Assembly (NCBI GenBank): GCA_037384065.1
Contig: JARROJ010000098.1
Coordinates: 1 to 12,956 of the forward strand
Source of the DNA: JABDPF01 sp037384065
GTDB lineage: Bacteria; Pseudomonadota; Gammaproteobacteria; Xanthomonadales; SZUA-36
Length of the DNA stretch: 12,956 bases
Direction: 5' to 3'
Positions within the stretch are counted from its first letter, which is position 1, and each line of letters starts with the position of its first letter. Under the pieces are notes generated by a model, which was not told the origin of the DNA, did no database searches, and saw only the letters and a list, made by a program, of their open reading frames with translations. The translations under genes were made by a program, and so were the position numbers. This document shows, in pieces, positions 10,903 through 12,956 of the stretch.

Positions 10903-12023
10903 TGGCTGACAACAATCCCTTCGACCGGAAACCGGCCCGAACCCTGGGCGAGGCGCTCAACGAGCGCGGCATCTCGCGGCGCAGCTTTCTGAAGTTCGCC
11001 TCCTACACCGCGTCCATCATGGCGCTGCCCCCGGCGGCCGCGACCGCGATGGCCGAAGGCCTCGCCGCCGCCCGGCGCCAGTCGGTCATCTGGCTGTCCT
11101 TCCAGGAATGCACGGGCTGCACCGAGTCCTTCACGCGGGCCAAGGCGCCGTCCATCGAGGACCTGATTTTCGACTTCATTTCGCTCGACTACCACCATAC
11201 GCTGCAGAACGCCTCCGGCCACCTGGCGGAACTGGCGCGCGAGCAGGCGATGGAGGAAAACAAGGGCGAGTACCTCGTCATCGTCGACGGCTCGGTGCCG
11301 CTGAAGGACGACGGCATCTACTCGACCATCGCCGGCATGACCAACCTGCAGATGCTCGAAGACACCGTGCGCAACGCGAAAGCCGTGATCTCGGTCGGCA
11401 GCTGCGCCGCCTTCGGCGGCATTCCGGGCGCCGACCCGAATCCGACGGGCGCGGTGGCCATCGACCGGATCATCACCGACAAGCCGGTCATCAATCTGCC
11501 CGGCTGCCCGCCGATCCCCGAGGTCATGACCGGCACCGTGGCGTACCTGCTGTCGTTCGACGGCATTCCCGAACTGGATCATCTCGGGCGGCCCAAGGCG
11601 TTCTTCGGCGAAGCCATCCACGACCGCTGCTACCGGCGGCCGTTCTATGAAAAGGGCATGTTCGCCAAGAGTTTCGACGATGAAGGCGCGCGGCAGGGCT
11701 GGTGCCTGTTCGAAGTCGGGTGCAAGGGCCCGGTGACCTACAACGCCTGCGCGACGTTGAAATGGAACGGCGGCGTGTCGTTCCCGATCCAGTCCGGCCA
11801 CGGTTGCCTGGGCTGCTCGGAGCCGGGCTTCTGGGATCTCGGCGGGTTCTACAAACCCCTGTCGACCGGCAAGGACGGCGTGCTGAAGTACGCGGCCGGC
11901 GCGGCCGCGGCCGGTGTCGCCATCGGCGCCGCCAGCGCCTACGCCGTGCGCAGCAGGCGCAAGACGATCATGGGGAACGCGACGCAACCGGTCGCCACCC
12001 CGGACGAAAAGGAGGCCAAGTAA
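10902..12023 (+). CDS. hynS: [NiFe] hydrogenase small subunit, Isp-type (group 1), Tat-exported
   Basis: This 373-aa subunit carries the three Fe-S clusters that take electrons from the active site. A Tat signal SRRSFLKF (25-32) with a hydrophobic stretch to about 55 sends the folded heterodimer to the periplasm. Ligands are visible: proximal C70, C73, C168, C202; distal H240, C243, C268, C274; medial C283, C302, C305. The two extra Cys of oxygen-tolerant enzymes are absent (Gly72 and Gly173 instead), so the proximal cluster should be an ordinary [4Fe-4S]. A C-terminal helix (about 329-349) followed by RSRRK anchors it in the membrane. WLSFQECTGCTESF and the gene order resemble Isp-type enzymes. 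The ATG overlaps the previous TGA, and the stop overlaps the next ATG. Confidence 0.95.
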   Translation: MADNNPFDRKPARTLGEALNERGISRRSFLKFASYTASIMALPPAAATAMAEGLAAARRQSVIWLSFQECTGCTESFTRAKAPSIEDLIFDFISLDYHHTLQNASGHLAELAREQAMEENKGEYLVIVDGSVPLKDDGIYSTIAGMTNLQMLEDTVRNAKAVISVGSCAAFGGIPGADPNPTGAVAIDRIITDKPVINLPGCPPIPEVMTGTVAYLLSFDGIPELDHLGRPKAFFGEAIHDRCYRRPFYEKGMFAKSFDDEGARQGWCLFEVGCKGPVTYNACATLKWNGGVSFPIQSGHGCLGCSEPGFWDLGGFYKPLSTGKDGVLKYAAGAAAAGVAIGAASAYAVRSRRKTIMGNATQPVATPDEKEAK

Positions 12024-12679
12024 TGGAACTGCTCGAATTCGCCCGCGGGCCGGCACTGACCTTCGCCCTCACGGTGTTCATCGCCGGCGTGCTGTTCCGC
12101 ATCGCCGTCATCGCATTCATGTGGCGCACGAAAGACTCCTCGGTCGGCAGTGAGCGCGAACGACCCGCGTTCCTGGCCGCCCTGCAGGAAATCGGACGGC
12201 GCATGTGGCCGCTGTCGGTCTATCGCCAGCGCACGCTGTTCAACCTGATCAACGGCTACGTGTTCCACATCGGCCTGGCGATCATCGTGTTTCTGCTGCT
12301 GCCCCACATCCTGTTCTTCCAGGATCTGACCGGGCTGTACTGGGGCCACCTGCCGAACAACCTCATCTACGCCGTCAGCATCATCACGCTGATCTCGCTG
12401 ATCGCGGCGCTGGTGATGCGGCTCGGCAACCCCGCGCAACGCATCATCTCGACCTTCGACGATTATTTCAGCTGGCTGGTGACCTTCCTTCCGGTGCTGA
12501 CCGGCATCCTCGCGACCATGCACCTGGGCGCCCGCTACGAGACGCTGCTGGCGCTGCACATTCTCAGCGTCGCGCTGCTGCTGATCTACCTGCCCTTCGG
12601 CAAGCTGATGCATTTCTTCCTGGTGTTCGTCACGCGCAGCCAGACCGGCGCCCACCTCAACCACCGCGGCGCGCAATGA
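12023..12679 (+). CDS. isp1: Isp1/NarI-like membrane cytochrome b of the hydrogenase
   Basis: This 218-aa protein has about five transmembrane helices (roughly 10-32, 77-99, 113-135, 150-168, 174-203), as in NarI and DsrM. Likely haem ligands include H82 and H95 in one helix region and H179 and H197 in the last; the 18-residue spacing of the latter matches the H187/H205 pair of NarI. It would carry hydrogenase electrons into the membrane quinone pool or to a cytoplasmic partner. The ATG at 12023 shares its A with the small-subunit TAA (TAATG). The frame is open further upstream, but only inside hynS. HupC-type cytochromes normally have four helices and follow the large subunit, so Isp1 is the better call. 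Confidence 0.87.
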   Translation: MELLEFARGPALTFALTVFIAGVLFRIAVIAFMWRTKDSSVGSERERPAFLAALQEIGRRMWPLSVYRQRTLFNLINGYVFHIGLAIIVFLLLPHILFFQDLTGLYWGHLPNNLIYAVSIITLISLIAALVMRLGNPAQRIISTFDDYFSWLVTFLPVLTGILATMHLGARYETLLALHILSVALLLIYLPFGKLMHFFLVFVTRSQTGAHLNHRGAQ

Positions 12680-12889
12680 GATGAGTTTCGCTTCCCTTCT
12701 TTTACGCACGACGGCATTCCACGCGCGCTTCTTCGGCTGCGCCGAAACCGCCCGCGTTTCATTGCCTGCGCGTTCAGCAAAATCCGGCTTCGCTCAACGG
12801 CTCTGTCTGCGTCCCCTCTGGCGCCGTTCGCAAGCTTACTCTGCCAACCGGGGACGACTTTTTGGCCAGGGCTACAAGGAGAATTTCGC
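12680..12889 (+). other. 210-bp gap in place of isp2, with a snug 70-codon open frame
   Basis: No recognisable gene lies here, where Isp-type operons carry isp2. An open frame (12681-12893) begins one base after the isp1 stop and ends with a TGA overlapping the large-subunit ATG, as a coupled gene would. Its predicted 70 aa are rich in Arg, Ser and Leu, match nothing I know, and its third codon positions are far less GC-rich than in neighbouring genes, so I lean towards non-coding. It contains a TTCGGC-TGC-GCCGAA hairpin (12732-12746). The large-subunit ribosome site AAGGAG is at 12876-12881. Confidence 0.45.
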
Positions 12890-12956
12890 ATGACGAGAGT
12901 TGTTGTTGATCCGGTCACCCGTATCGAGGGCCATCTGCGCATCGAGGCCGAGCGCA
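12890..12956 (+). CDS. hynL: [NiFe] hydrogenase large subunit, first 22 codons
   Basis: The frame reads MTRVVVDPVTRIEGHLRIEAER and runs off the right edge. DPVTRIEGHLRIE is the conserved N-terminal signature of [NiFe] hydrogenase large subunits, which hold the nickel-iron active site; the first CxxC ligand pair would come later. AAGGAG lies 8 nt upstream of the ATG. It follows the small subunit and cytochrome b, so it is the catalytic partner of the exported small subunit, riding to the periplasm on its Tat signal. The full length (about 550-600 aa in the family) cannot be checked here. Confidence 0.95.
   Translation, partial: MTRVVVDPVTRIEGHLRIEAER

Noticed and set aside
10359..12056. 565-codon minus-strand open frame opposite hynS and hupH
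   Set aside because: It lies antisense to the well-conserved small subunit, has no recognisable domains, and long antisense frames are expected at this GC content.
1..12956. CRISPR arrays, tRNA or rRNA genes, insertion sequences, phage genes
   Set aside because: No regularly spaced direct repeats, tRNA-like cloverleaf, transposase-like frame or integrase was seen by eye on either strand.

Overview
The window is high-GC bacterial chromosome, most likely from a gammaproteobacterium (inferred from protein similarity and gene content, not proven). All recognisable genes are in two functional blocks. The left block (about 1-3713) is acyl-CoA and branched-chain amino-acid catabolism. The right block (about 3797-12956) is the maturation and structural operons of a membrane-bound, periplasm-facing [NiFe] hydrogenase.

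Left block, all on the minus strand: liuR (MerR regulator), liuA (isovaleryl-CoA dehydrogenase) and the 5' part of liuB (methylcrotonyl-CoA carboxylase carboxyltransferase subunit, running off the left edge) form a leucine/isovalerate degradation operon. A perfect 16-bp palindrome sits in the liuR promoter. Behind it lies a two-gene unit: a MaoC-type hot-dog hydratase and a CitE/HpcH-type CoA-ester lyase.

Right block: hypC-hypA-hypB-hypD-hypF-hypE run leftwards on the minus strand. They encode the machinery that inserts nickel and the Fe(CN)2CO group. Divergently, on the plus strand, run a maturation endopeptidase (hynD-like), a short one-domain HupH/HyaF-like chaperone, the Tat-exported hydrogenase small subunit, an Isp1/NarI-like five-helix cytochrome b, and the first 22 codons of the large subunit. 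The small subunit / cytochrome b / large subunit order resembles Isp-type (group 1e) hydrogenase operons such as hynS-isp1-isp2-hynL of purple sulfur bacteria. Here isp2 is absent from its usual place, which holds only about 210 bp of atypical sequence.

The two hydrogenase operons diverge from a roughly 200-bp AT-rich region. It contains one FNR/Anr-type box (TTGAC-N4-ATCAA) centred about 41 bp from plausible -10 elements in both directions, so one site could switch on maturation and structural genes together when oxygen is low. The small subunit has the standard (not oxygen-tolerant) proximal-cluster ligands, which fits anaerobic control.

No complete new system is evident. The points most worth a second look are the shared divergent FNR switch, the missing isp2 with a snugly fitting 70-codon frame in its place, the rearranged HypF (apparent linker insertion, YrdC-domain deletion and an AT-rich codon island), the MaoC protein without the usual catalytic Asp, and related palindromic repeats in two hyp spacers.
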